A DNA stretch of 64,000 bases from Tieghemostelium lacteum (taxonomy: Eukaryota > Evosea > Eumycetozoa > Dictyosteliales > Raperosteliaceae): positions 682,001-746,000 of the forward strand of contig LODT01000004.1 in NCBI GenBank assembly GCA_001606155.1, given 5' to 3'. The notes beneath the pieces are model-generated. The model saw nothing but the letters and a program-made list of their open reading frames with translations. It was not told the origin of the DNA and made no database searches. The translations under genes and the position numbers were made by a program. Shown here piece by piece: positions 1 to 10,543 of the stretch (positions within the stretch are counted from its first letter, which is position 1; every line of letters starts with the position of its first letter).

Positions 1-3000
1 CATCAAAGAAATCACAAAGTGAGAATATAGAAATTGCACTCTCAAAATCAAAATTATCACCCAGTGATATATTATACGTAGAGGCACATGGTACTGGTAC
101 CCCAGTCGGTGATCCAATTGAAGTTGAAGCACTTGCTGATGTTTTTAAGAGTAATCATAAATCAGACGATCCATTATTTATAGGTTCTGTGAAATCTAAT
201 ATGGGTCATTTAGAGTCTGCAGCTGGTATTGCATCTCTTATTAAAGTTGCATTAATGCTAAAACACCGTACATTGATACCAAATATTCACTATTCCAAAC
301 CAAATCCTAAAATTGATTTTGAAGGATGGAATATTAAAGTGGTAACTGAAACTCAATCATGGCCAACTACTAAACTTGCCGCAATGGGTGTAAATAGCTT
401 TGGTCTATCTGGTTCCAATTGCCATATGATTCTTCAAGAGTACAAAGCTCCAATTAAAGAGAACAATACACTGATAGAAAACAGTGAAAAAGAATATCTT
501 GTACCATTTTCAGCAAACTCCAAAACTTCATTGGAAAACTATTTACAATCCATTACAAAGATAGGTTCATCTTTGAACATTAAAGATTTCATTAGATATC
601 AAACTCAATCCAAGAGTCATCAAGTACAGAGAATGGTTGTATCTTCAAGCTCCATTAACTCCTTATCGGAGAAAAAGAATGCTGTCTATTCACAGGCAAA
701 CTTAACAAGTACCATTTCAACACCAAACAGTCAGCCACCTGTAGTTTGGGTATTTTGTGGTCAAGGTCCTCAATGGAGAGATATGGGTAGCTATTTATAC
801 CAAAATAACAAAATTTTCCGTGAATCCATTGACGAATGTGATTCAATTCTCTCTGAATACTTTGGTTACAGTATTCTAAAAAAACTGAAATCATTAGAAT
901 CAGAAGCTCCAGATGAAATCCATGAACCACAATTGGCACAACCAAGTATATTCTTAGTCCAAGTTGGTCTTGCTGAGCTATACAAAAGTTTTGGTGTTAA
1001 ACCACAGGTTGTTGTTGGTCATAGTTTTGGTGAGGTTACCAGCGCTTACTATGCCGGTATCATTGATCTTAAAACTGCATGTCGTGTTGTATACAATAGA
1101 GCTAAACTACAAAATCTCACTATTGGTAGTGGTAGACTAATGTCTATTGGTATTGGTTTAACTCAATATCAAGAGTTCCTAAAGGATAATAATGTCTCAA
1201 TGCCAAATGTCGAAATTGCTTGCGAAAATTCACCAGACTCTATTGTTATCACTGGTTCTCAAGAAGATATGGATACAATGAAAGAATTACTACAAGGACA
1301 AAGCGTTTTCTGTGCATTATTGGGTACACCATGTTCTTTCCACAGTAGTAAACAAGAACAAATTAGAGATCAAGTTCTATCAGAACTAAAAGATTTACCA
1401 CAATCTAAAGCTCCAGTTATTCCATTCTTCTCAACCGTTACCACTCAACTAATGTCAAAACCAGGATTCTATAACGCCGAATTTATCTATGACAATTTAC
1501 GTAGTACAGTTTTGTTTGATAAAACCATGTCTAATATCTATCAATATCTCTTGGATAGCCAATTGTTAACTTCCAAGCCACCCATTATTATTGAATTAGC
1601 ACCACACCCAACTCTTTCATTCTACATTCCAAAATGTGTTCCAGCCAACTACCCACAAAATCTTAAACCAGTTCTAATCAGTCCTCTACACAAGAAAAAA
1701 GACGAAAATACTCAAATTCAATTGGCCATAGGTCAACTCTATTGCAATGGTTTGGATATTGATTTTGTATCTGGTCAACAATTAAACAATCAAGAAAATC
1801 CAGAATGGAAAGAGTCTCTGGTGTCAATTCCAAAATATCAATGGGATACCGAAGAGTATTGGGAAGAACCTCTTACCAGTAAAAAAATTAAAATGGGTCC
1901 AGCTACAACTCTTTTAGGAAAGAATCAACATGGTGGTAATATAATCTATGAAAATTGGATTGATGTAAAGAGACCAGCCTTCCAATTCCTAAAAGGTCAT
2001 AAAATCAAGGGTAAATATTTGTTCCCTGGTAGTGGTTATATCGATAATCTTATGAAATGTTTCCCTAATCAGGATTTGACAATATATAATTTGGAGTTTG
2101 TAAACCCATTCTTCTTAAAAGAAGGTCAACAACATCATTTACAAACCCAAATTCAACCAACAATGACAAAACACGAATTCAAAGTTGAATTCTTTTTCAA
2201 GGATCATAATCAAACTGATCAATGGTCAAAATCAGCTAATGGTAGATTAGGTTTATTCTCACTAAACTATAACAACACTCAAAGAGATATCAATCAACTC
2301 CTTAAAGAATGTTCATTTGCCACTCTTTCTAAACAAGAGGTCTATCAGAAGCTCATTACCTTAGGTTTACCATATGGTGAGACATTCCAAAGAATTCAAA
2401 AGATGAAAATTGGTCATCTTTCCAGTCTTTGTCAATTAGAGTTATCTGAAACCTCACCATTAGATAAACACTATTTCTTCAATTCATCAGTACTAGATTG
2501 TGCTCTACATGGTCTTATTGCATTAGCTGATGCACCACAAGAAGTTGTTTTTGATCGTTTAGAGTGCTTGAAATTCTTCCAACATAACATGCCAGCAGAA
2601 AACAGTCAAGAAAATCCAAAGTTCCTCTATGTTCACAGTCGTGTATTGAAACAAGTTGGAAATTCAACATTTGGCAGTATTGAAATTATCAACCCAATAG
2701 ATTCCAAGGTACTGATCAGCATTGAAACTGTTAAATCAACCTCATTGATTCGTATAAAAGCACCTGCAATTAAATATCCAACCAAAGAACTGATGACTCA
2801 TCATTGGCAACCAAAAGAATCACCATTGGAAGAAATTTCAAAAATCTCCGTTTCTCAACCAATTGAATCTGGAATTGATATGTCGGAGTTTGTAAAAGAT
2901 CCAAATGTACATTCTTATGCTGTATCTTTGATTTCCAACCAATTATCATCACTATTTGATATGAAACAATTACTGGACAGTCAAGTCGATCTAAAAACTC

Positions 3001-6000
3001 TTGGTATTGATGCTAATAATATTAATCTATTCAAGTTTTTGGTATCATTGGTAAACTCCTCTGACACTTCCAAATCATTTGATATTTCAAAATATCAAAA
3101 GTCAACTGAACTATTACTATTGGAAAAGAAGATTAATTCAATCGTTCACTTATTAAAATCATCTAGTAATGAATATATATCTCCATTGACAATATCACCA
3201 ACATCTAATCAACAACAAAATCAGATTGAAGGTGGTGCATCAAGTGTAGATGGAGGATCTGAAATTTCATCAGATGAAGAAGGTCATCCACTCAATTCTC
3301 AAGAAGTTTCAAGTTATCTAAAACTATCTAACCCACTAAAGATTGTAACTCAACACCAAGAATCCACTATACAGTTATTGGTATCACGTCTGTTTTCTCA
3401 AGTACTATCTAGTAAAAATCTCAACAAGAGACAACTTCTAAAAGTACTTTATTTCGATAATCAAGACTTATTCTTGGACCAAATTTTGGGTAAAATCTAT
3501 TCAGCTGAAAGCCATGTTGAGATTGAATTTACCGTTCTTTATGATCAATCTAATCAAGTTGATATGGAGAGTCAATTAAAAGAAAAGGCTAAACAATTTC
3601 CATCCAGTAACTTGTCTCTCAAGAGCCATAGAATTAAATCAATTGCAGGTCTTAATATTGAAACTGATAAATTATCAATTTCAAGTTATGACTTAGTTGT
3701 TCTACCAATGATCACATATAAGCTACCATTAGTTAGTACATTCATTAGAGAAGTTCAAAAACTAATGTTACCAAATGCTACCCTGTTACTTGTAGATCCA
3801 CCAAAGAACAATTTCTATTATGATTTGGTTTTGGGTGATAACCAATCCTATTGGTTGCATCAAGGTGAGGATGTAGGATCTGCTGTATCAAAATGCCCAT
3901 TGTCATCGGATGAATGGAAAGAGCTCCTACAACTCAGTGGTTTCAGCTCTTGTGAAACCAACTCAACAGGATCCAATGTTGAACCACTCATTCTTGTAGC
4001 TAAAAAAGAAAATATTGAATTGTCAGCAATCCCATTTACCATTGAAAATAGAGCTTACCAAACATTCGACAGAATTTTCTATATTACTTTGAATGTTGGT
4101 GAACAAGGTTCCAATGGTTTCACTGATATTGTTGAACAACTTGAATCACAGTCATCATTCTTTGCCAAATCAGATGTTACTATTGTAGGTTGTGATCAAT
4201 TCCTAAAAGAACACATTAGCACAGTAACTGACAAAGATTTGATTTTCTTCTGCCAAGGTCTATCTGAACTGACAACTAGCAATTACCAACAAGCTACAAT
4301 GGACTACACTAAAGTTTCACAATATCTCCTCGCCAGTCAGTTAGCTACTAAATTTATCTTATTGACTAGAGATTGCCAAACAGTTCCAGGTAGCTCATGC
4401 TCCAATTACCTTGCTTCATCTTTAATTGGTACATTTAGATACTTTTTGGAATTTGATTCTGTCATTGATACCTATTGTATAGATATTGATTCAAAGTCAT
4501 TGGAATCCATTCATATTTCCTATATAATGAAATTGCTTGCCTATAAGCTTCATGGTGATAGAGAATACTCGATTAGAAATGAACAAGTTCTAGTACAGAA
4601 AATATTCAAAAACAATGATCTTAAATCAGATTCCTATGAATCTAAATCCAATGGATTATACATGAATTTGAATAGTAATCTATCATTCCAATTCAAACCA
4701 AAAGAAGAGCTTATTAATGATCAAGTTGAGATAAAAGTAATGGCTGCTGGTATCAATTATAAAGATAATCTATTCTACAGAGGTCTTCTTCCACAAGAGG
4801 TCTTTAGTAAAGGTGATATTTATTCACCACCATTTGGTTTGGAATGCTCTGGTATTGTATCTAGAATTGGTCCAAATGTAAAGAATTTCAAAGTTGGTGA
4901 TAAAGTATTAGGTTTTGCCAGTCATTCTTGTGGTTCTCATGTCATTACTATTGAGGATAAGCTGGTTTTGAAACCTGAAAATATTTCATATACTGATGCA
5001 GCTGCAATTCCAGTGGTCTATGCAACATCATATTACAGTATTTTCCATATTGGTTGTTACAACTCAGAACAAGAATCTATTTTAATTCACTCTGCTACTG
5101 GTGGTGTTGGTTTAAGTTCTCTTAATTTATTAAAATGGAAGAAACAATCTGGCAATGCAAAGATCTATGTCTCTGTTGGTTCTCAAGAAAAGAAACAATA
5201 TCTAGAAGATAACTATGGTTCATTGATTGACAAAATTTATAATAGTAGAGATATGGAATATTCTGATTTACTCAGAAACCAAGATTCCAAAGGTGTTGAT
5301 TTAATTCTAAATACCTTGTCTGGTGATTACATGTCTGCTAATTTCCGTGCACTCTCACAAGTTGGTAGAATTATGGATCTTTCTGTTACTCAATTGGTTG
5401 AAAATGATGCATTAGATTTGGGTAATTTCAAATACCACGTTGGTTACCAAACTATTGACTTGGAAAGAGCCACAAAATTCAATGGTAAATTGGTTAACAA
5501 AATGCTTGTGGATATTACACAAGCAATCAGTGAAGGTAAATTAGATGGTATTCCTGTAAAGACATTCCCATGTAAAGATATTAAGACTGCTATTGAATAC
5601 ATTAATGAACGTAAACACATTGGAAAAATTGTTGTTGACTTTAAAGACTTTGATACTGACGTTCTTTTACCAGAATTAGAATGTACAAACAATGCTCTAT
5701 CCAACCATTCCATTAAAAAGGTTGACTACAAATTGAAACAATTCAATCAAACACTACTCATTACTGGTCAAACTGGTATTGCCATTCATATTCTACGTTG
5801 GATTTTAGAGAAATCAACAGTCAGTAATGTAATTGTTCTCTCTAGATCCTCTCTAAAATGGGAATTGGAATTATTAATTAACCAATTGGCTCACCAAAAA
5901 TCACCAGTTAAATTCCACTACCGTCAAGTAAATGTATCCAGTAAAGCTGAAATTAAAAAAGCTATTGAAGATATTCAAGCCTCTAACCCAGAAATGGCAC

Positions 6001-6788
6001 CAATCCAATCTATTATTCACTTTGCTACAGTTTATGAATATGTACTACCAGACCAAATTACACTAGAGACTATTGAGAATACCCATAATCCAAAAGCCAT
6101 TGGCGCAATTAATCTTCATGATTTGTCAGTTGAATTACAATGGCCATTGAATAATTTCATATTGTTCTCTTCAGTTGTAGCAGTATTAGGTGGTCAAAAA
6201 CAAAGCGCTTATACCTCAGCAAACTTAGTATTGGATCATTTGGCATCCTATCGTCAAAGTATTGGTCTACCAGCAGTTTCAATTAACTGGGGTGCATTAG
6301 ATGCTGGTGGTGTTGTAGCTTCCGATAAATCGGTATTAGAATTCCTAAAATCACAAGGTATTCTTTTAGTCAGTTTATCAAAGATTCTTGGTGGTATGGA
6401 TTTGGCTTGTCAAAACCCAACAGAATACAACTTTATGATTTCAAACTTTAGTCTTTTGGATTTGTTCTCAACTTTACCAACAATGAAGAGAAAGATGGGT
6501 CATCATCTTGAGAAACTTGACCAATTATCTGACCAATCTGGTGGTGCTGGAGCTGTTGCTGGTTCTGTACAAGATAAAGTTGTCTCTATTATCTCTGAAT
6601 TACTGAGTATCAATCCTTCAAAATTGAATTTAGACACTCGTCTGAAAGATTATGGTATTGATTCTCTATTAACTGTACAACTGAAAAATTGGATTGACAA
6701 AGAATTTACTAAAAATTTATTCACACATTTACAATTAGCCTCTAGCTCAATTAACAATATCATTCAAAGAATAAACTCTAAAAAATAA
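1..6788 (+). CDS. Type I modular (iterative) polyketide synthase, 3' part
   Basis: The frame is open from the first bases of the window, so the gene starts upstream; there is no credible start here. Domains in order: the end of the ketosynthase, with the catalytic His motif EAHGTGT at 81-101 and the second His in KSNMGH at 192-209; acyltransferase with GHSFGE (Ser codon at 1023); dehydratase with HKIKGKYLFPG starting near 1998 and an LDCALH motif near 2490; a region at about 3300-4000 where a methyltransferase would sit but with no SAM-binding glycine motif; enoyl reductase with ATGGVGL near 5095; ketoreductase with LLITGQTG near 5752 and a Ser/Tyr pair near 6165-6215; and a carrier domain with YGIDSL (phosphopantetheine Ser codon at 6663). 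It would build a reduced, fatty-acid-like polyketide. It ends after the carrier domain, with no type III synthase as in Steely enzymes and no thioesterase, so release needs another factor. Confidence 0.96.
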   Translation, partial: SKKSQSENIEIALSKSKLSPSDILYVEAHGTGTPVGDPIEVEALADVFKSNHKSDDPLFIGSVKSNMGHLESAAGIASLIKVALMLKHRTLIPNIHYSKPNPKIDFEGWNIKVVTETQSWPTTKLAAMGVNSFGLSGSNCHMILQEYKAPIKENNTLIENSEKEYLVPFSANSKTSLENYLQSITKIGSSLNIKDFIRYQTQSKSHQVQRMVVSSSSINSLSEKKNAVYSQANLTSTISTPNSQPPVVWVFCGQGPQWRDMGSYLYQNNKIFRESIDECDSILSEYFGYSILKKLKSLESEAPDEIHEPQLAQPSIFLVQVGLAELYKSFGVKPQVVVGHSFGEVTSAYYAGIIDLKTACRVVYNRAKLQNLTIGSGRLMSIGIGLTQYQEFLKDNNVSMPNVEIACENSPDSIVITGSQEDMDTMKELLQGQSVFCALLGTPCSFHSSKQEQIRDQVLSELKDLPQSKAPVIPFFSTVTTQLMSKPGFYNAEFIYDNLRSTVLFDKTMSNIYQYLLDSQLLTSKPPIIIELAPHPTLSFYIPKCVPANYPQNLKPVLISPLHKKKDENTQIQLAIGQLYCNGLDIDFVSGQQLNNQENPEWKESLVSIPKYQWDTEEYWEEPLTSKKIKMGPATTLLGKNQHGGNIIYENWIDVKRPAFQFLKGHKIKGKYLFPGSGYIDNLMKCFPNQDLTIYNLEFVNPFFLKEGQQHHLQTQIQPTMTKHEFKVEFFFKDHNQTDQWSKSANGRLGLFSLNYNNTQRDINQLLKECSFATLSKQEVYQKLITLGLPYGETFQRIQKMKIGHLSSLCQLELSETSPLDKHYFFNSSVLDCALHGLIALADAPQEVVFDRLECLKFFQHNMPAENSQENPKFLYVHSRVLKQVGNSTFGSIEIINPIDSKVLISIETVKSTSLIRIKAPAIKYPTKELMTHHWQPKESPLEEISKISVSQPIESGIDMSEFVKDPNVHSYAVSLISNQLSSLFDMKQLLDSQVDLKTLGIDANNINLFKFLVSLVNSSDTSKSFDISKYQKSTELLLLEKKINSIVHLLKSSSNEYISPLTISPTSNQQQNQIEGGASSVDGGSEISSDEEGHPLNSQEVSSYLKLSNPLKIVTQHQESTIQLLVSRLFSQVLSSKNLNKRQLLKVLYFDNQDLFLDQILGKIYSAESHVEIEFTVLYDQSNQVDMESQLKEKAKQFPSSNLSLKSHRIKSIAGLNIETDKLSISSYDLVVLPMITYKLPLVSTFIREVQKLMLPNATLLLVDPPKNNFYYDLVLGDNQSYWLHQGEDVGSAVSKCPLSSDEWKELLQLSGFSSCETNSTGSNVEPLILVAKKENIELSAIPFTIENRAYQTFDRIFYITLNVGEQGSNGFTDIVEQLESQSSFFAKSDVTIVGCDQFLKEHISTVTDKDLIFFCQGLSELTTSNYQQATMDYTKVSQYLLASQLATKFILLTRDCQTVPGSSCSNYLASSLIGTFRYFLEFDSVIDTYCIDIDSKSLESIHISYIMKLLAYKLHGDREYSIRNEQVLVQKIFKNNDLKSDSYESKSNGLYMNLNSNLSFQFKPKEELINDQVEIKVMAAGINYKDNLFYRGLLPQEVFSKGDIYSPPFGLECSGIVSRIGPNVKNFKVGDKVLGFASHSCGSHVITIEDKLVLKPENISYTDAAAIPVVYATSYYSIFHIGCYNSEQESILIHSATGGVGLSSLNLLKWKKQSGNAKIYVSVGSQEKKQYLEDNYGSLIDKIYNSRDMEYSDLLRNQDSKGVDLILNTLSGDYMSANFRALSQVGRIMDLSVTQLVENDALDLGNFKYHVGYQTIDLERATKFNGKLVNKMLVDITQAISEGKLDGIPVKTFPCKDIKTAIEYINERKHIGKIVVDFKDFDTDVLLPELECTNNALSNHSIKKVDYKLKQFNQTLLITGQTGIAIHILRWILEKSTVSNVIVLSRSSLKWELELLINQLAHQKSPVKFHYRQVNVSSKAEIKKAIEDIQASNPEMAPIQSIIHFATVYEYVLPDQITLETIENTHNPKAIGAINLHDLSVELQWPLNNFILFSSVVAVLGGQKQSAYTSANLVLDHLASYRQSIGLPAVSINWGALDAGGVVASDKSVLEFLKSQGILLVSLSKILGGMDLACQNPTEYNFMISNFSLLDLFSTLPTMKRKMGHHLEKLDQLSDQSGGAGAVAGSVQDKVVSIISELLSINPSKLNLDTRLKDYGIDSLLTVQLKNWIDKEFTKNLFTHLQLASSSINNIIQRINSKK

Positions 6789-7005
6789 ATACATAATTTT
6801 CTAAACATACTCAGTAAAGGCTTTGAGTTATAAATTTTTTTACATTAGTGACTTGTGATTAATATATATGTTAATAAAAAACAACAAGCAATTTGATGAT
6901 ATACATGGAAAATCTGATTATTAATTTTCTATTTTAAATTTATTTTAATATTTTACGTTAAGCTTGGGCAATGAGATTAAATGGATACAAGAGCTAATGG
7001 AGTAA

Positions 7006-10000
7006 TTAGCTATTACTCTGTTGTACAACCGAAGATAAATCCAGTGGAGTATAATTATCTGTAAAAAAAATTATAATTAGAGTGATATTGTCCTTAGAGT
7101 TTCTTCTCATTGCCTCGTCTATTAGTCTTTCAGATAGTGAAGTTGAATTAGAGGAAGTAGGTTTATCACCATCACTATTACTATTACTACTATTATTACA
7201 ATTATTGATATCATTAGTTGAAGAGGATAGACCTATATTAGAGTCATCAACGCTTGTGGTACTACTGTTGTTACCACTTGAATTTTGATTCTGAAAATCT
7301 TGTTGAGTAAATTTACCAGTTAAAATGAAATCGACCACCTCTTGATAGGTGAAAACATCCCAAAGACCATCAGTAGCCATAATGAGAAATTGATCTGTGG
7401 AAGCCAATGAGTGACATATATAGGATGGATCTGAGATTACATATTCTTTTAAATTTTTATCACCAATCGATCTGGTGACAGAAAGTATACCATTTACTCT
7501 TAAAGTTCCATAACAAATTATAGTGGCACCAGCTTGTTCAACTCTGTCCTTTTCAGATTCGTTTTTGGGGTTATGTAGTGTAGAGAGTGCTTGTGCTTTA
7601 CCATTACAACATAATATCACCTCGCTGTCACCTACATTTGAAACGTGTATTTTATCTTTTTCCAAAATTACAGTTGCCACTGTAGTACCTGCTTTCTTAT
7701 CTTCTCTTTCAGCCATCTCTAGGAAATATTTATCGGTCTGATTATATCCTGTTTTGATTGATTGATCTATTGGTTCATTATTATTACTATTATTACTATT
7801 ATAAATTAAATATGGTAAATTAATTTTTGAATATTCAGCCGCAATTTTACCATTATGTCCATCAAAAACTCCAAAAAATATTTGCTCCTTGTTACTCTCA
7901 CTGTGACCATATAAATGATTTGGATATTCTAAAATGACATGTTTATCCTCCATGTGGGGTCTATTACCTTTAGTTTCAAAGGCGCTGATACTAAACCATG
8001 ATTTCTGTTGTTGTTGTAATTGTTGTTGATCAATACTCTGAAACTGTAATCTTTCGCTGTCCAAAACATTTTCTATAATCCATTTTAATTTTGTTGGATC
8101 TACCTCTTTAATGATTTCAAATTCCTCTGGTTCAGTGGAAGTACTACTAGTCAAAGAACCGGTACTGTTACTACTATTTAAAAGCTTTCCAAGATCCTGA
8201 AAACCTCCTGAAATGGAACCTAATGACACGGATGGTGAAGGAGGTTTAGGTTTCAATGACCTTTTAGTATCTACAAATGTTATATCAATCTTATTACTAT
8301 GAATAATCTGAGAGATAATCTGACGTAGTAGTTTAATCTCCTGAATAGTAGCAATTCTATTGGGTTTCCACCAATGACTTTTTACATGATACAATGCCAA
8401 ATCCATTGCATAGGGTTCTAATTCTCTCTGTGAGATGGTATGTCTTTCTGCAAGATCTGATAGTGAGAGATTCCACATTTGATTTACTTTATTGTAACTT
8501 GCTAATCTCTGTAGACGAATATCACTAGTCTGGCCTGGCATTGATGGTCCACCAGCACCCAGTTTAGGTGGTGGTCCTTTTTTGGCTTTAGGTGTTGTTG
8601 AACTGGTACCTAAACCCTGTTTATTAGCAGCAATAAAATCAGCAATTGGATTACTGAGATCCTTATTCATTACTGATGGTGGTGCTGTAAATGATTGTAT
8701 ACCTGGTAATTTATGCTTTTGTAAATTACCAATCATATTTGATAATGATTCTCCAGTTTTATTATTACTAGTTGAATTTGAAGAAATGTTGATAGTGGTG
8801 TTGTTGTTATTATTATTAGCGTTGTTATTCTTAATATCAGGAGCACTTTGTGAGAGTGGTGATGATTTTTGTTGTTGTTGTAGTAATGTTATTAAATCTT
8901 GGTAGTGAATATTAAAAAATAACTTTAAAACTGATAGATTGGATTTATCTTCTAAAAGGCTATTTGTTGATTGTTGATTATTATTATCAAAATTTAACAT
9001 TATTTTGTGTAGTGATATGTATCTATTTAAAAGTGATGATAATTTGGTTTTTTTTAATTGTAAATGTATAGTATTATTATTACTAGTGTCTGAGTTTAAT
9101 TTTAAAATTACATTATTATTGGTATTAATAGCATTACTGGTATTAAGAGCATTATTACTACTAGTGAGTGCAATCATTTGCTCCGATTCAAATAAATAAT
9201 AAACAATCTGACCAGATTGTAAATTTTGATGTTGTGTTGTATCGTGATTTGGTGAATTCCATTGTACCTCTAGACTATTGACATTATCAATATTTACTTG
9301 TACCAATGAACTGTAGATGAATGGTGGTTGTGACGATTCAGTTAACTGTTGTCTTGTGGTATTCTCTACATCATTTAAACTGACACCCGTACACCAACCT
9401 TGGAATGATTGATTTTGATTATTTAGATTTTGTACGTCTTTCTTGTCCAATTGTATCTGAATTGTCATATCCTCTTGTTCAGTAGACTCTATATGAAACA
9501 TTGATTTACTAGTACCATTTTCCACCAAAAAACTACCGGCTACTGATTCTGGGTGTGATAGACATGTTATATTCTTTACCAATGTTGAAAATTGGCATTC
9601 AATCAAAAGATCAATATTAACTTTATGTGTTGTTTGTGGTTTTACTTTTTTTGGAACAGTTATAGTTAGTTGATCATCTACTGATGCATTAAATTTTATC
9701 TCCCTATAATATTTGGAAATAAATGTAATTTCTTTATCTGGTAATAATTCAATGCTATTACTACTACTACCATTACTATTACTACTACTACTACTACTAA
9801 TGTTATTGTACTGTATTTGTTTTAACAATAGATTATAATTATTATTCATCAAATCTTTAATTTGATTTTGTAACGGTTCTTCTGATCCTAAATTAAACAG
9901 TGTGTATAATCTGGGTCCACCCTGATCAGACTGTATAGTTTCCAAATGAAATAGTATACCTAAATCTCTTAAATCATTTTCAAAGCTAAATTTAATAAAA

Positions 10001-10229
10001 TATAAATATGTACTCTTTTTTGACGTTGCTGCTGCTACAATTGTAAATCTGTTATTACATACATTAAAGACAATGGTAAACTACTAATATTTTTATATTT
10101 GTATTTTATATTAAATTCTACACATCGATCTAGTAGAGATATTGAGTAACTGATATGAGTGATATCTAGTTGGTTATTACTGCTGTTACTTTCTCCTCCC
10201 CTACAATCTGGTATTAAATTTAATACCAT
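7006..10229 (-). CDS. PP2C-family Ser/Thr protein phosphatase with a long N-terminal extension
   Basis: Two exons fit: 10229-10085 (ATG at 10229) and 10034-7006, joined across a 50-nt GT-AG intron, giving about 1057 residues. The C-terminal domain, roughly residues 730-1045, has the metal and phosphate motifs of PPM phosphatases: RPHMED, VFDGHNG, SNVGDSE, RSIGD, DGLWD and a final KDN, so it should be an active Mg/Mn-dependent phosphatase. The first 300 or so residues form a beta-rich region (NIKYKYKNI, YLYFIKFSF, LTITVPKKV) that faintly recalls VIT or adhesin-like folds, but I do not recognise it. The middle is Asn/Ser-rich. D. discoideum has PP2C proteins of similar build. Substrate and location cannot be told. 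The convergent PKS gene ends 217 bp away. Confidence 0.9.
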
Positions 10230-10543
10230 TTTACTTTCTTAAAAAAAAAAAACAAAAGCAATACAAAACTTGTTGTTGGCTTTAGTAATTTTACTAAATA
10301 AACGACAAACTCTATTTATATAAATATAATCTGAAAAAGAAATTTGATTATTATTACAAAAAAAAAAAAAATAAAAAAAAAAATCTTGCAAAAAATTTTT
10401 AAAAAATTTTATGATAATTTGACAGTCATTTTCAATTTAGTGTAATGATACGATTTGATTTAGATGAATATGCGTTTATTACTAGCTACTATTATACAAA
10501 AGAATATATTTTTTTTGTTTTCTTTTTTTTTTTTTTTTTCATT
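10230..10543. other. Intergenic spacer between two minus-strand genes
   Basis: AT-rich DNA with A and T homopolymers (near 10240-10250 and 10357-10381). It holds the 3' flank of mrfA and the promoter of the PP2C gene. I see no RNA gene or further frame. Confidence 0.6.

Noticed and set aside
189-191. Start of the PKS at the GTG codon
   Set aside because: The ketosynthase motif EAHGTGT lies upstream in the same frame, so the gene continues beyond the window edge.
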